In this document: positions 43,663 through 52,916 of the stretch, piece by piece
Numbering within the stretch: the stretch's first letter is position 1
How the letters are laid out: every line of letters begins with the position of its first letter
Assembly: GCA_002331335.1 (NCBI GenBank)
Contig: DCZO01000001.1
Location: forward strand, 97,384-161,383
Source: Nitrospira sp. UBA2082
Lineage (GTDB): Bacteria > Nitrospirota > Nitrospiria > Nitrospirales > Nitrospiraceae
Reading direction: 5' to 3'
DNA length: 64,000 bases
Position numbers and translations under genes: made by a program
Notes under the pieces: generated by a model
What the model saw: the letters and a program-made list of their open reading frames with translations, nothing else
What the model was told of the DNA's origin: nothing
Database searches by the model: none

Positions 43663-45687
43663 CTAGGGCTGTGTCGGCACTTCCAGGATATGCACGCTGT
43701 TCTTGGAGAACAGGGTATTCATGTGCTTCGGTAACTGTCGGAGGCGTTGGTCGTAGCGTGGGCCATCGGGTCCGCTGAAGGCCAGAATCCCGTATTGTTC
43801 TTGGAGGCGCTTGAACTCTCTCGTATTCAACACGACGTGGGTAAACCCTTCCTGACGGATTCTGTCGAGTAGCGCCTCGGGGGAAGCGGCTTCCTGGACC
43901 CACTCAAAAAGTGGATGTTGATGAAATGGATACGGTGCCAGTGCTCTGCGATCAAAATAGAACGGACGGGACTCACCGATGAACAACAGATTGGCATCAA
44001 GGGGAAGCTGCTGTTGAACAAATTGGGCGGCTTCGTAGTGATCGAGAATTCGTGCCGCAAAGGCTGATCTGTTCTCCTGTCCGATGGCGACCTTATTCGA
44101 GGCAAACACTTGAATGTGAGTGGTGAGAAAGCTGACGGTTCCCGCTGTGCCAACTGCTGAGAGGGCGATGAGGAGAGGCACAAGGCCTCTGTTGGGGAGC
44201 TTGAGCAGCATGACGGCTAGAATGCTCAGGCCGGTCATCAGTGCAGGGGCAAAAAACCGCGTCGTGGTCGTGGTCAGGAGCCACGCGCTCCCAGCGATCA
44301 CAACAAACACTCCAGCGGCGTAACATCGCCGCCGTGTCACCAGGTCAGACTTCACGAAGAGCGCCCACAGCGGAAGGGTCAGCATCAGACACACAGCGGA
44401 CACGGCCAGCCACCCGCATTCCGACGCGGAACCGAATCGTCCCGGAGCCAATACCATGTCCAAGGGAAGACGAAGCAGGGCCTGGAGGTTGGTGAAATCT
44501 ACGTATGGCGGCAAGTCACCTTGTAGGCGAGCCTGACTCGCATCATCCCAATATCGATGTCCTATCCAGCGATGACCCAGCGGGTACAGAGGATTTCCGG
44601 TCATCCACCATGCTCTGCCCCACCAGGGTAATTCCATGATGCACGCAAGGAGTCCGGCTCGGATGAGTGAAGAAAGCGGCCAGCCGATCACCAGGGCGGC
44701 TAGAGCGGCAGCGGTGACCCACGAGATGCCGGACAGCTTGACTGAGAGGGTCAACCCCCAGAGGAGCCCGACCGGAATCCATGCCGCGTGAGCCGGGCAT
44801 CCTACAATCAATGCTGCGGACGCCAGAACGGCAAAGGTCAGGGATGTTTCTGCAAACGGGAGCGTTCCGAGAAACAGAAACGTCGAGGATGACGCGAACA
44901 TGCCGGCAAGTGCCCATGCAATCCAAGGTGATGGGGTTGAGGCGGTCAGTACCTCAACCAGGGCCCAAGCGGCAATCCAGATGGCAATCCAGAACGTCAC
45001 GTGCATCGCCCGCGCGCCGATGTCTCCCGCCAGAGCCAAGCCCCAGCCGAGCAACAGATCCGAAAGGTGAGGCATGAACGTGAAGAACAGCCAGGGATTG
45101 GCGGGAATGGTTCCCGTTTTCAGCGCAGATTGCGCGATGGGGAGATGGTAGGCCAGTTCGTCGTAGAAGGTGGAGGGGATCGTGGCCCAGAGCCAGACAA
45201 TCGCCCACACGATCCCGATCGCCGTTCCCCCAATCGCTGTGTGTAGCGAGGGCCGAAAAGTCTGAAGAGAAGGTAGCGTTCTCCCTATGTTCAGGACGCT
45301 CCAGGCGACGGCCGGGAAGAACAGCAGGCCGGTGGTTCGGTAGAAACCGAGCTGTCCGAGGATGGTCGTGAGTAAGCCGATGATGGCTATGCCGGTGCCA
45401 AGCCGAGCGGTCAATAGCAGCATGGGAAAATGTGCGGGGGGAGGGAGCATCCACCGTTGGGTCGTGCGTTCCAACAGTAGTCCTACGCCGTGTGCGGCCA
45501 GGAGAAATGAAGCGGGGATCAGCAGCAGGACCACTCGGTGTGCATCGATCAAGGCTGTGGCGATGGTGACGATGAGCACTGCAATTGAAAATGTGGACAG
45601 CGCCGAATTTCCGGAGTCGACCCGTTCCATGGAATTGCCTGAGGTCGAGAGATGGATCTGCGGGGATGACAAGTGGTGCGAGTGCAA
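43663..45687 (-). CDS. Large membrane protein, GT39-like glycosyltransferase
   Basis: 674 residues with about twelve hydrophobic segments; the start may be ATG 45687 or ATG 45630. STFYDELAYHLPIAQSALKT is a first-loop motif with D and E residues as in the dolichyl-phosphate-mannose transferase superfamily. FFTFMPHLSDLLLGWGLAL and GNPLYPLGHRWIGHRY resemble uncharacterised bacterial members. The soluble C-terminus (~580-674) with FIGESRPFYFDRRALAPYPF is also typical of these. It probably transfers a sugar from a polyprenyl carrier outside the membrane. Acceptor unknown. Confidence 0.75.
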   Translation of the reverse strand: MHSHHLSSPQIHLSTSGNSMERVDSGNSALSTFSIAVLIVTIATALIDAHRVVLLLIPASFLLAAHGVGLLLERTTQRWMLPPPAHFPMLLLTARLGTGIAIIGLLTTILGQLGFYRTTGLLFFPAVAWSVLNIGRTLPSLQTFRPSLHTAIGGTAIGIVWAIVWLWATIPSTFYDELAYHLPIAQSALKTGTIPANPWLFFTFMPHLSDLLLGWGLALAGDIGARAMHVTFWIAIWIAAWALVEVLTASTPSPWIAWALAGMFASSSTFLFLGTLPFAETSLTFAVLASAALIVGCPAHAAWIPVGLLWGLTLSVKLSGISWVTAAALAALVIGWPLSSLIRAGLLACIMELPWWGRAWWMTGNPLYPLGHRWIGHRYWDDASQARLQGDLPPYVDFTNLQALLRLPLDMVLAPGRFGSASECGWLAVSAVCLMLTLPLWALFVKSDLVTRRRCYAAGVFVVIAGSAWLLTTTTTRFFAPALMTGLSILAVMLLKLPNRGLVPLLIALSAVGTAGTVSFLTTHIQVFASNKVAIGQENRSAFAARILDHYEAAQFVQQQLPLDANLLFIGESRPFYFDRRALAPYPFHQHPLFEWVQEAASPEALLDRIRQEGFTHVVLNTREFKRLQEQYGILAFSGPDGPRYDQRLRQLPKHMNTLFSKNSVHILEVPTQP

Positions 45688-45690
45688 TGG

Positions 45691-47220
45691 TTACCCTGAT
45701 GATATGAGCCGAATGCCTTTGCGCGGCGCGTTGCCGCTCGAACGGCTTGATGTCCGTAGCATAAACGGCGGGAGTCCGCTCTGGCCCATCGAATGTTCGT
45801 AGCGCATCCCGGGGTTGGCGCCGTTGAAGGGAATCGAGAGCTTCGCTCGCACGTCAGCCTCCAGCCAGTCGCGAAGGTCGACGAGCTGTACGCTGGTCAG
45901 GCTGTCGGTATAGACGAACGCGGTGTAACTGCCCGGTGCTCCTTTGTAGTATTCGGCGACGCGGCAGTAATCGACTTCGACTCCGTGCAGCCGGTCTTGG
46001 GACTTGGGACACGTATAGGTCCACACTCCTGGCGCTGTTTCCTCTGCTTCGTCGAAGTACGGCGTGCCCGGATACGTCGTGATCACTGTGGCATCGAAAT
46101 CATCCGGCCGTACCTCGACAAGCCAGTCGCGCGTCGCACGAATGGTCTCCTCGGATTCTCCCGGATGCCCCAATGACATGAGAGCCTTGACCTTTAAGTT
46201 GTGCCGTCGAGCGATCTCCATGCAGCGGGTATTGTCGTCACGGGATGCTTTCTTTTGGATGTTGTCGAGAATCCGGGGATGGCCCGATTCGAATCCAACC
46301 AGTATCCACCGGAATCCGGCTTCATACATCGCACCGGCTTGCTCGTCCGTGAACAGCTCAGCCTTGATAAACCCGCGGAGACGAAACTCCACGCCAAGCC
46401 GGCGTTGAGCCTCAGTGATCAGATGCATCAGCGAGACCACCTTTGGATTGACGTTGAGTTCGTCGTCGTACAGCATGAATCCGGTGACGCCGTACGTCGT
46501 GTAGAGATGGACCATTTCGTCGACGATGTGCTGGGCCGACCGTGTTCGAACTCTTCGAAGAAACGGGCTCATGCGGCCCCCGCAAAAACCGCAGCCGAAC
46601 GGACACCCAAGTTGGGCGATCATCGACAGCGCGCGCGTTCCGTCGATGCTGTACCGGTACGTCGAGACGTCGATCAGATGGCGCGCCGGGAACGGCAGTT
46701 CCTCGATGGCGGTGGTGTTCAGAAACAAAGAGGACTTTGGATCGTCGCCGTCCACAATGGCCGGCGGGTTTTCTTTTAATGCTTCGAAGACCGCCAGTTC
46801 GCCGTCACCCGTCACGAGTACGTCGAACATCTCGCTCAACTGCTTGATGGATCGGGCGGCGCGGCCGATGACGCTCCGTTTTCGTTCGTGTTTGACGGCG
46901 GCATACACCAGCGTAACGTGCGGCCCTCCGAGGATGATTCTGGCGGATGGGCGTAGCCGTCGAATAGTTTCTTGAATTTTGGCGGTGGCCGGCATTTGCG
47001 GGGTGGTTGCGGTGATGCCGAAACATTGCACCGTGCTTGACCGAAGGTGGGCGGATAACGCGTCTTCGTAGTTCGTGACGCCGGAGAGGTCCAGCATCTC
47101 CACGGCGATCCCATCCTGTTCGAGAACCGCCGCCACCTTCAGGATGCCGAGAGACATGAACACGCGCTCGTCAAGGAGGAACAGCGAAGGAGGGATGATG
47201 AGACAGATGCGTCGGATCAT
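45691..47220 (-). CDS. B12-binding-domain radical SAM protein
   Basis: The ATG at 47220 gives 509 residues. The N-terminal cobalamin-binding-like domain (LIIPPSLFLLDERVFMSLGI; GILKVAAVLEQDGIAVEMLD) is followed by the SAM domain with LGCPFGCGFCGG (CxxxCxxC, ~190), the Fe4S4 site. IGLGRA-type blocks are absent but GFRWILVGFESGHPRILDN and ALMSLGHPGESEETIRAT are standard for the BchE-like class. It may methylate or rearrange a lipid or sugar intermediate made with the flanking glycosyltransferases. It lies 3 bases upstream of the GT39-like gene in the same direction. Confidence 0.87.
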   Translation of the reverse strand: MIRRICLIIPPSLFLLDERVFMSLGILKVAAVLEQDGIAVEMLDLSGVTNYEDALSAHLRSSTVQCFGITATTPQMPATAKIQETIRRLRPSARIILGGPHVTLVYAAVKHERKRSVIGRAARSIKQLSEMFDVLVTGDGELAVFEALKENPPAIVDGDDPKSSLFLNTTAIEELPFPARHLIDVSTYRYSIDGTRALSMIAQLGCPFGCGFCGGRMSPFLRRVRTRSAQHIVDEMVHLYTTYGVTGFMLYDDELNVNPKVVSLMHLITEAQRRLGVEFRLRGFIKAELFTDEQAGAMYEAGFRWILVGFESGHPRILDNIQKKASRDDNTRCMEIARRHNLKVKALMSLGHPGESEETIRATRDWLVEVRPDDFDATVITTYPGTPYFDEAEETAPGVWTYTCPKSQDRLHGVEVDYCRVAEYYKGAPGSYTAFVYTDSLTSVQLVDLRDWLEADVRAKLSIPFNGANPGMRYEHSMGQSGLPPFMLRTSSRSSGNAPRKGIRLISSG

Positions 47221-47258
47221 GGGAACTTCCAATTCTTCGATGCCGGAAATGTCAGCAT

Positions 47259-48002
47259 CTACGCCGCTTTCTTCTGTGCGGTCGCCGCGTGGCCGGATTC
47301 AATGCGAGCGAACCGCCATTTGACAATGGTCAACAGCATCGTTAGTCCATGGCGCCAGGTAATTTTCTTCCCTTGTGCGTAGGTACGGGGGAGATAGCGG
47401 ATGGGCACTTCTTCGACGCGGACACCCTTGCGCAGGAGTTTGCACATCAGTTCATTGTCGAATTCAAATCCTGCCGCTCGCACCGGTGTCTCGAGCAGCA
47501 CCGAACGAGTAAACGCCTTATAGCAGCCCTCATAATCGGTGAAGCGCTGGCGGTAGAGGAAATTGGTCGCCCAGATGATCAGGAGATTGCCGATGTAGTG
47601 GGTGAAATAGGGAGACTTCCGCTTGCCCCAAAACACAGGACGTTCGTGCAGGAAGCGCGATCCCATCACGGCGTCGCATCGTTTCTTGATGAGAGGCTCG
47701 ATGACAGCCGGATAGTCTTCCGGCATGTATTCAAGGTCCGCATCTTGAAAGATGACGATGTCGCCCGTTGCTATGGCAATGCCGGTGCTGAGCGCGGCAC
47801 CTTTCCCTTTGTTCGTCTGATGACTCGCCGTGACGATATTCCGCAGAGTTTTCAACACGTCGTGGGTTCGATCCTTGGAGGCGTCATCGATGACGATGAT
47901 TTCTTTCTGAATCCCTCTGAGCGGAACCGCTTCCACCCGTCGCACCACGTCGGCGATGGTGTCTTCCTCATTGTAGGCGGGGATGATGATCGATAGTTTC
48001 AT
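47259..48002 (-). CDS. Glycosyltransferase family 2, polyprenyl-phosphate mannosyl/glucosyltransferase-like
   Basis: The ATG at 48002 gives 247 residues. MKLSIIIPAYNEEDTIADVV, IIVIDDASKDRTHDVL, TNKGKGAALSTGIAIATGDI and IFQDADLEYMPEDYP (DxD) are the DPM1/GtrB-like signature. EVPIRYLPRTYAQGKKITWR is the conserved C-terminal end. It probably loads a sugar onto polyprenyl phosphate, which would feed the GT39-type enzymes downstream. Together with the radical SAM and GT39-like genes it forms a likely operon on the - strand. Confidence 0.88.
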   Translation of the reverse strand: MKLSIIIPAYNEEDTIADVVRRVEAVPLRGIQKEIIVIDDASKDRTHDVLKTLRNIVTASHQTNKGKGAALSTGIAIATGDIVIFQDADLEYMPEDYPAVIEPLIKKRCDAVMGSRFLHERPVFWGKRKSPYFTHYIGNLLIIWATNFLYRQRFTDYEGCYKAFTRSVLLETPVRAAGFEFDNELMCKLLRKGVRVEEVPIRYLPRTYAQGKKITWRHGLTMLLTIVKWRFARIESGHAATAQKKAA

Positions 48003-48131
48003 GGCAATGGCCTTGATAATGACCCTATGACCGGATCGTGTTGTGAACATTACGCGCAACGCCGCTATTGTCAAAGAAATCCGTTGTTTCGCCTGCAACG
48101 GAGGATAGGCAATGTGTAAACGCAGTGCGGA

Positions 48132-48992
48132 TCAGTGACGGTTGGGGCGCAGTCGTTCGTTGAGCACGGGGAAGATCTCTTGGCCGATGCCGAAATTGCC
48201 GCCGGCTGGGTCCGCGGCAATGACCCGGAGTGTGATGCCGTCCGGGGCGTCTTTGGGGAGCGGGACGAAAAATGGAGCTTCAAACTCGGCGTTCCGTCCA
48301 CTGTAGAACATCTGCAACCGTTCATGGACGCGGTTTCCAATCAGCACTTCGCCAAAGATGCGGATCTTTCTGGAGTCCCAGTCGCCATGCGGTCGTACCA
48401 ATGAGCCGGACAAGGTACGGACCGATGCTCGCAAGATGACGTCGTCCCGAGCGATGAGAGGCGCACTCGGCGTCGGGTGCTCGATCTGGACGATGTATCC
48501 ATGTAAGGCGAGCACGATACCGTCGTTGGTCATATCCTGTCCGGGAATGAGCCAGACACGCTGGCTTGCTCGTTGGGCCGCTGCGGGATAGGCCAAGGGA
48601 CCTTCTGCGGCAATGTCCACGAGAGTCGGGCGAGAGAGAGTCAACGTGCTAGTAAAGGAGGCTGAGGCGCGGGTGCTATACTGCGGCTCGTCCATCATGC
48701 GGGGCGTGCGCATGATTTGATTCTGGTCGCCGGCTTCGCCTTGCTGTATTCCGGTTGCGAGGATCTCCCCGCTGGCCACGTCGGTAATCGTCACGCGGGC
48801 GCCGCCGACTTCCCGGCCCAACACCATCGATCCATGAGACACAACTCGCACGATGATCCTGGTCGGTTGGGGCTCATTCAATGGCAAAGGAAGCGGAGGT
48901 TCTAGGGCTACCGGGCCTGCAAGGCCATGGGGAGTGCTGCAGAAAAAGGTAAAGAGGAGAACCAGGAACAGCGTTGTACCGGACGGAGTCAT
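48132..48992 (-). CDS. Uncharacterised secreted protein
   Basis: I do not recognise the family. 286 residues; TTLFLVLLFTFFCSTPHGLA is a signal peptide. The rest is beta-rich with carboxypeptidase-like or transthyretin-like blocks (ARVTITDVASGEILATGI, STLTLSRPTLVDIAAEGP, GYIVQIEHPTP) and no Cys-rich or catalytic pattern that I can name. Its ATG shares four bases with the metG stop (48989-48992), so it is translationally coupled to metG. Confidence 0.72.
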   Translation of the reverse strand: MTPSGTTLFLVLLFTFFCSTPHGLAGPVALEPPLPLPLNEPQPTRIIVRVVSHGSMVLGREVGGARVTITDVASGEILATGIQQGEAGDQNQIMRTPRMMDEPQYSTRASASFTSTLTLSRPTLVDIAAEGPLAYPAAAQRASQRVWLIPGQDMTNDGIVLALHGYIVQIEHPTPSAPLIARDDVILRASVRTLSGSLVRPHGDWDSRKIRIFGEVLIGNRVHERLQMFYSGRNAEFEAPFFVPLPKDAPDGITLRVIAADPAGGNFGIGQEIFPVLNERLRPNRH

Positions 48993-50995
48993 TTCACTTT
49001 CGTGCCGGGATCGACTTCCTCGATAATGGTGGCGAGGCCTCGCACCTCGCTGTCACCGGCAGCTAAAACCATCCCTTGCGATTCGATCCCCATGAGTTTC
49101 GCCGGCTTCAAATTGGCCACGATAACGATGGTCTTGCCGACCAGCATGTCCGGTTCGTACTTTTTGCCGATGCCAGCCACGATTTGCCGTTGTTCCGTAC
49201 CGAGGGAGACCTGAAGCTTGAGCAATTTCTCGGATTTCGGCACGCGTTCGGCACTGATGACTTTCGCCGTCTTCAACTGGATCTTCATGAATTCGTCGAT
49301 CGTGATCTGCTGTGGCGCTGCCGGTGGCGGCGTTGCGGCAGGAGTAGCGGCGGCCGCCGTCGGAGTGGTCGTTGTCGGGGCTGCGGCGGGAACAGGGTTC
49401 GCAGTTATCGGTGTGTCACTCACGGGTTTGGCTCCTTGTGGTTTCGATTCGATACGGGGGAAGAGGGAGGTACCTTTGCGGATCACTGTGCCCGCTTTCA
49501 CGTCGCCCCAGCTCAACGGAGATCGCAGCATGGTGGCGTTGAAATCGAGCGAAAGCCCGAGTTGAGTGCATATGGATTGTGCACTCGTGGGCATAAAAGG
49601 AGATATTGCAAGTGCTAAGCAACGCAGTGTTTCAGCCATATAGTAAAGGACTGTATTGAGTTGGTCCGCGTCACTTTCATTCTTGGCAAGATTCCATGGG
49701 GCAGTCTTATCTACATACTGGTTAGCGATTTGAACGACCTGCCAAATAGCCTCGAGTGCTCGGCTAAACTCCAATTGCTCGAGATGTCGAGGTAATGTTT
49801 CGTTTAGAAGCGTAACCGTTGCTTGTTGAAGGTCCCGCTCCGCCGCTCGGGTTTTTCCAGCTTGCGGAATCTGGTTAGATCGATTCTTCTCGATCAGTGT
49901 CAAAGTTCGGCTTAGGAGATTCCCTAAACCATTGGCAAGATCGCTGTTTACACGGGTCACCATAGCTGATTGGGAAAAGTCGCCATCTTGGCCGAATGGG
50001 ACTTCTCGAAGAATGAAATACCGGAATGCGTCTAGTCCAAACTCATCAACCATCTTATTCGGATCCACGACATTGCCGCGGCTCTTCGACATCTTTTCTC
50101 CGTCAACAGTCCACCAGCCGTGGGCGAAGATCGTCTCCGGCAACGGCTGGTTCAAAGCCATCAGCATCGTGGACCAGTAGACGGCGTGCGTCGTCAAGAT
50201 GTCCTTTCCAACGAGGTGGACATTGGCCGGCCAGAAGCGATTGCCAATGGGTTTCTCTCTGGGGAGGTATTCCAGGGCAGAGATGTAGTTCACCAGCGCG
50301 TCGAACCAGACATAGGTGACATAGTCGTTGTCGAAGGGGAGTTCGATGCCCCAGGAGAGCCTGGATTTTGGTCTGGAGATCGACAGGTCGCCCAGCTTCT
50401 GTGTGTGGAGAAACCCCAACACTTCATTCCGGCGCGATTCAGGGCGGATAAAATCAGGATGATCGAGGATGTGTCGCTGTAGTTGATCCTGATACTGCCC
50501 CATCTTGAAAAAGTAATTGTGCTCGCTGAGCTTTTCCACCGGTCGTTTGCAGTCCGGGCAGAGGCCGTCGGCTACGTCCTTTTCCGTCCAGAACCGTTCG
50601 TCGAATGTGCAATACCAGCCTGAATAGTCGGCCTTATAAATCAGCTGCTTGTCGAACAGCTCTTGAAGGTAGCGTTGGACGACTTTCTTATGCTGAGCGT
50701 CGGTCGTTCTGATAAACGCATCGTTGGAGATGTTCAGCCGTTTCCAGAGGTCCTGAAATTGCGGCGCGAGTTTGTCGCAGTGGATTTGTGGAGCAATCCC
50801 GGCTTTGGCCGCGGCTTGTTGCACTTTCTGTCCATGCTCATCCAGACCGGTCAGGAAAAACACGTCACGCCCGCGCAAACGCCAGTAGCGCGCGAGCACG
50901 TCGGCGGCGATCGTGGTGTAGGCATGACCGATGTGCGGGACGTCGTTAACGTAGTAGATCGGCGTCGTAATGTAGAAGGTGCCGGGCTTGCTCAT
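48989..50995 (-). CDS. metG: Methionyl-tRNA synthetase
   Basis: The ATG at 50995 gives 668 residues. TPIYYVNDVPHIGHAYTTIA (HIGH-type), CTFDERFWTEKDVADGLCPD with a following Cys (zinc knuckle), GWWTVDGEKMSKSRGNVVD (KMSKS) and a C-terminal tRNA-binding (EMAP-like) domain from ~565 (IDEFMKIQLKTAKVISAERV) are present. A ~45-residue linker of Pro, Ala and Thr runs before that domain. It charges tRNA-Met. The open frame upstream to 51154 overlaps holB and is not used. Confidence 0.95.
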   Translation of the reverse strand: MSKPGTFYITTPIYYVNDVPHIGHAYTTIAADVLARYWRLRGRDVFFLTGLDEHGQKVQQAAAKAGIAPQIHCDKLAPQFQDLWKRLNISNDAFIRTTDAQHKKVVQRYLQELFDKQLIYKADYSGWYCTFDERFWTEKDVADGLCPDCKRPVEKLSEHNYFFKMGQYQDQLQRHILDHPDFIRPESRRNEVLGFLHTQKLGDLSISRPKSRLSWGIELPFDNDYVTYVWFDALVNYISALEYLPREKPIGNRFWPANVHLVGKDILTTHAVYWSTMLMALNQPLPETIFAHGWWTVDGEKMSKSRGNVVDPNKMVDEFGLDAFRYFILREVPFGQDGDFSQSAMVTRVNSDLANGLGNLLSRTLTLIEKNRSNQIPQAGKTRAAERDLQQATVTLLNETLPRHLEQLEFSRALEAIWQVVQIANQYVDKTAPWNLAKNESDADQLNTVLYYMAETLRCLALAISPFMPTSAQSICTQLGLSLDFNATMLRSPLSWGDVKAGTVIRKGTSLFPRIESKPQGAKPVSDTPITANPVPAAAPTTTTPTAAAATPAATPPPAAPQQITIDEFMKIQLKTAKVISAERVPKSEKLLKLQVSLGTEQRQIVAGIGKKYEPDMLVGKTIVIVANLKPAKLMGIESQGMVLAAGDSEVRGLATIIEEVDPGTKVK

Positions 50996-51032
50996 GGTCG
51001 GAAGAAAGATATCAGGTTGGAAAGATTGAAAG

Positions 51033-52061
51033 CTAGACGAGCGCCGGGGCCGTAGCGAGTCCCAGCGCCTCTCGCAAACGGAGCAAAATGTTTTCCAGGG
51101 CCATATGGAGATTGAGATGGCGTGTGGCCTGCTGTTCCGTGCGTTCGATCTCATTCAGCAGGTCCAACAATGCGTCGGCATCGGCTTGTTGCGCGTACCG
51201 ACGGAGTTGGTCCAGCTGGTCAAGATGCAGCAGCAGCTCCTGATTGCCGCCGGCAAGGACAATGACGAGGTCACGGATCCACCGGCTGAGCCAGCCGAGT
51301 ATTTCCGGGCCCCGGTCGGCTTTCGCCAAACTCTCCGCTGCCGTCAGAATGGCGGTGATAGATTTCAGCGTGGTCGGAGCGACAAGATCGAGGCAGTCGC
51401 GCTGTTGCGCATGTATGACGGTGGGGTCCAGCGTCAGGGCCTCTCCGATTCGTCCATCGGCGACAAGCGCCAGGAATCGCGCCTCCGTCGGGGGGAGGTC
51501 CCGTTTCAAAATGACCGCGGCTTCCACCTGCGTCTGAGCGGGAGGGGTAAACCGCAGCGACTGGCAGCGGGAGCGAATTGTGATCGGCAGCGCTTGCGGG
51601 CGGCTGGAGACCAAGATGAACAGGCCGTGTCCCGGGGGTTCCTCCAGTGTTTTGAGGAGGGCGTTGGCTGCGCCGATCGTCAGCCGGTCGGCGTCGTCGA
51701 TCAGACAGATTTTGCGTTCTCCCATGAGCGGCCGGTAGATGAACTGCTGTTCAATCTCGCGCACCTGTTCGATCTTGATTTGCGGGGTCGCCAATTCCCG
51801 GTCTGGCTCGATCACAAAAAAGTCAGGGTGCGTCCGCGCCGCGATCTGGAGGCAGGACCGGCAGCGGCCGCAGCAGTCGTGATTGCTGACGGCTTCCGCC
51901 TGTTCACAATTCAAGGTCTGCGCCAGATTCAGGGCGGTCAGCAATTTGCCGATGCCCGCTTCGCCGTGGAAGAGATAGGCATGGGCCACACGCTCTTGTT
52001 TCAGCGCGGCTTTGAGCAGCGTAATCGGCCGTTCGTGGCCGGTGATGTCGTGAAACGGCAT
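51033..52061 (-). CDS. holB: DNA polymerase III subunit delta'
   Basis: 342 residues. HAYLFHGEAGIGKLLTALNL is the P-loop-like start, CEQAEAVSNHDCCGRCRSCL the four-Cys zinc module, KICLIDDADRLTIGAANALL the Walker B region and ILVSSRPQALPITIRSRCQSL the sensor and SRC motif. It is part of the clamp-loader complex. The tmk start-to-end spacing (2 bases after the tmk stop) shows the usual tmk-holB pair, with metG downstream. Confidence 0.92.
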   Translation of the reverse strand: MPFHDITGHERPITLLKAALKQERVAHAYLFHGEAGIGKLLTALNLAQTLNCEQAEAVSNHDCCGRCRSCLQIAARTHPDFFVIEPDRELATPQIKIEQVREIEQQFIYRPLMGERKICLIDDADRLTIGAANALLKTLEEPPGHGLFILVSSRPQALPITIRSRCQSLRFTPPAQTQVEAAVILKRDLPPTEARFLALVADGRIGEALTLDPTVIHAQQRDCLDLVAPTTLKSITAILTAAESLAKADRGPEILGWLSRWIRDLVIVLAGGNQELLLHLDQLDQLRRYAQQADADALLDLLNEIERTEQQATRHLNLHMALENILLRLREALGLATAPALV

Positions 52062-52063
52062 GG

Positions 52064-52738
52064 TTACCGGTGTTTTGGCGGTTTCATCCGCAGCGATCCT
52101 AGCCGATCCAGCACGAGGGTTTCCACTTGCCGGGCGATGGCGTTCGGTGATTGCCGAGCGTCGATCGTTTTGATCCGGCGCGGTTCACGTTTGGCCAAGG
52201 CCAGGAAGCCGGCGCGGACTTTGGTGTGAAACCGCTCGGTTTCCAGGTCGAGACGATTTTGTGACACAGCCTCACTGCGCCGCCGCGTGAGACCGGCGGT
52301 CACCGGAAGGTCGAAGAGCACAGTGAGGTGCGGCGTGAGTCCTCCCGTCGCCCAGTCATTCATCGTCCGCAGGAGTTTCAGATCGAGCCCTCGCGCGTAC
52401 CCTTGGTAGGCCATCGTGGAGTCTGAGAACCGGTCGCAGATGACCAGTGTGCCATGTTCAAGAGCAGGTCGGATGACCTGATCGGCATGCTGGCGACGGG
52501 CGGCGAGAATGATCAGCGTTTCCGTTTCCGACGCCATCGGTTCAACCGATCTCTCGAGTAGGATGCTGCGTAATCGTTCAGCGACAAGCGTTCCCCCAGG
52601 TTCTCTTGTATGCAGGACGTTGTAGCCCCGCTGCGTCAGCGATTGGCACAGGCGAACGGCCTGCGTGGTTTTCCCGCTGCCTTCGCCTCCTTCGAGCGTA
52701 ATGAAGACACCTGGAACGCGTCGTGATCGTAAGGGCAA
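52064..52738 (-). CDS. tmk: Thymidylate kinase
   Basis: 224 residues from TTG 52738, supported by AGGAG six bases upstream; no ATG is available before the P-loop. GVFITLEGGEGSGKTTQAVRL is trimmed here to its key part EGGEGSGKTT (P-loop). HTREPGGTLVAERLRSIL carries the DR(E)PGG substrate motif, and LVICDRFSDSTMAYQGYARG the DRY-like motif. It makes dTDP from dTMP. It is followed closely by holB on the same strand. Confidence 0.93.
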   Translation of the reverse strand: MPLRSRRVPGVFITLEGGEGSGKTTQAVRLCQSLTQRGYNVLHTREPGGTLVAERLRSILLERSVEPMASETETLIILAARRQHADQVIRPALEHGTLVICDRFSDSTMAYQGYARGLDLKLLRTMNDWATGGLTPHLTVLFDLPVTAGLTRRRSEAVSQNRLDLETERFHTKVRAGFLALAKREPRRIKTIDARQSPNAIARQVETLVLDRLGSLRMKPPKHR

Positions 52739-52916
52739 CTGTGGCTCCTGAATGGGGTAATAACCGGGCCAATAATCGGGGTGGGATCCTATGCCAGGCT
52801 GTCATGAATAGCAAGGAAGATTGAACCGTAGTGGTTTTGGTGGTGAGACCGGTTCAGAATTGCTAACTCATTGAAAATAACAAGAAAAGGCTTGCGGCAT
52901 CGGCGAAAAAATCTGT

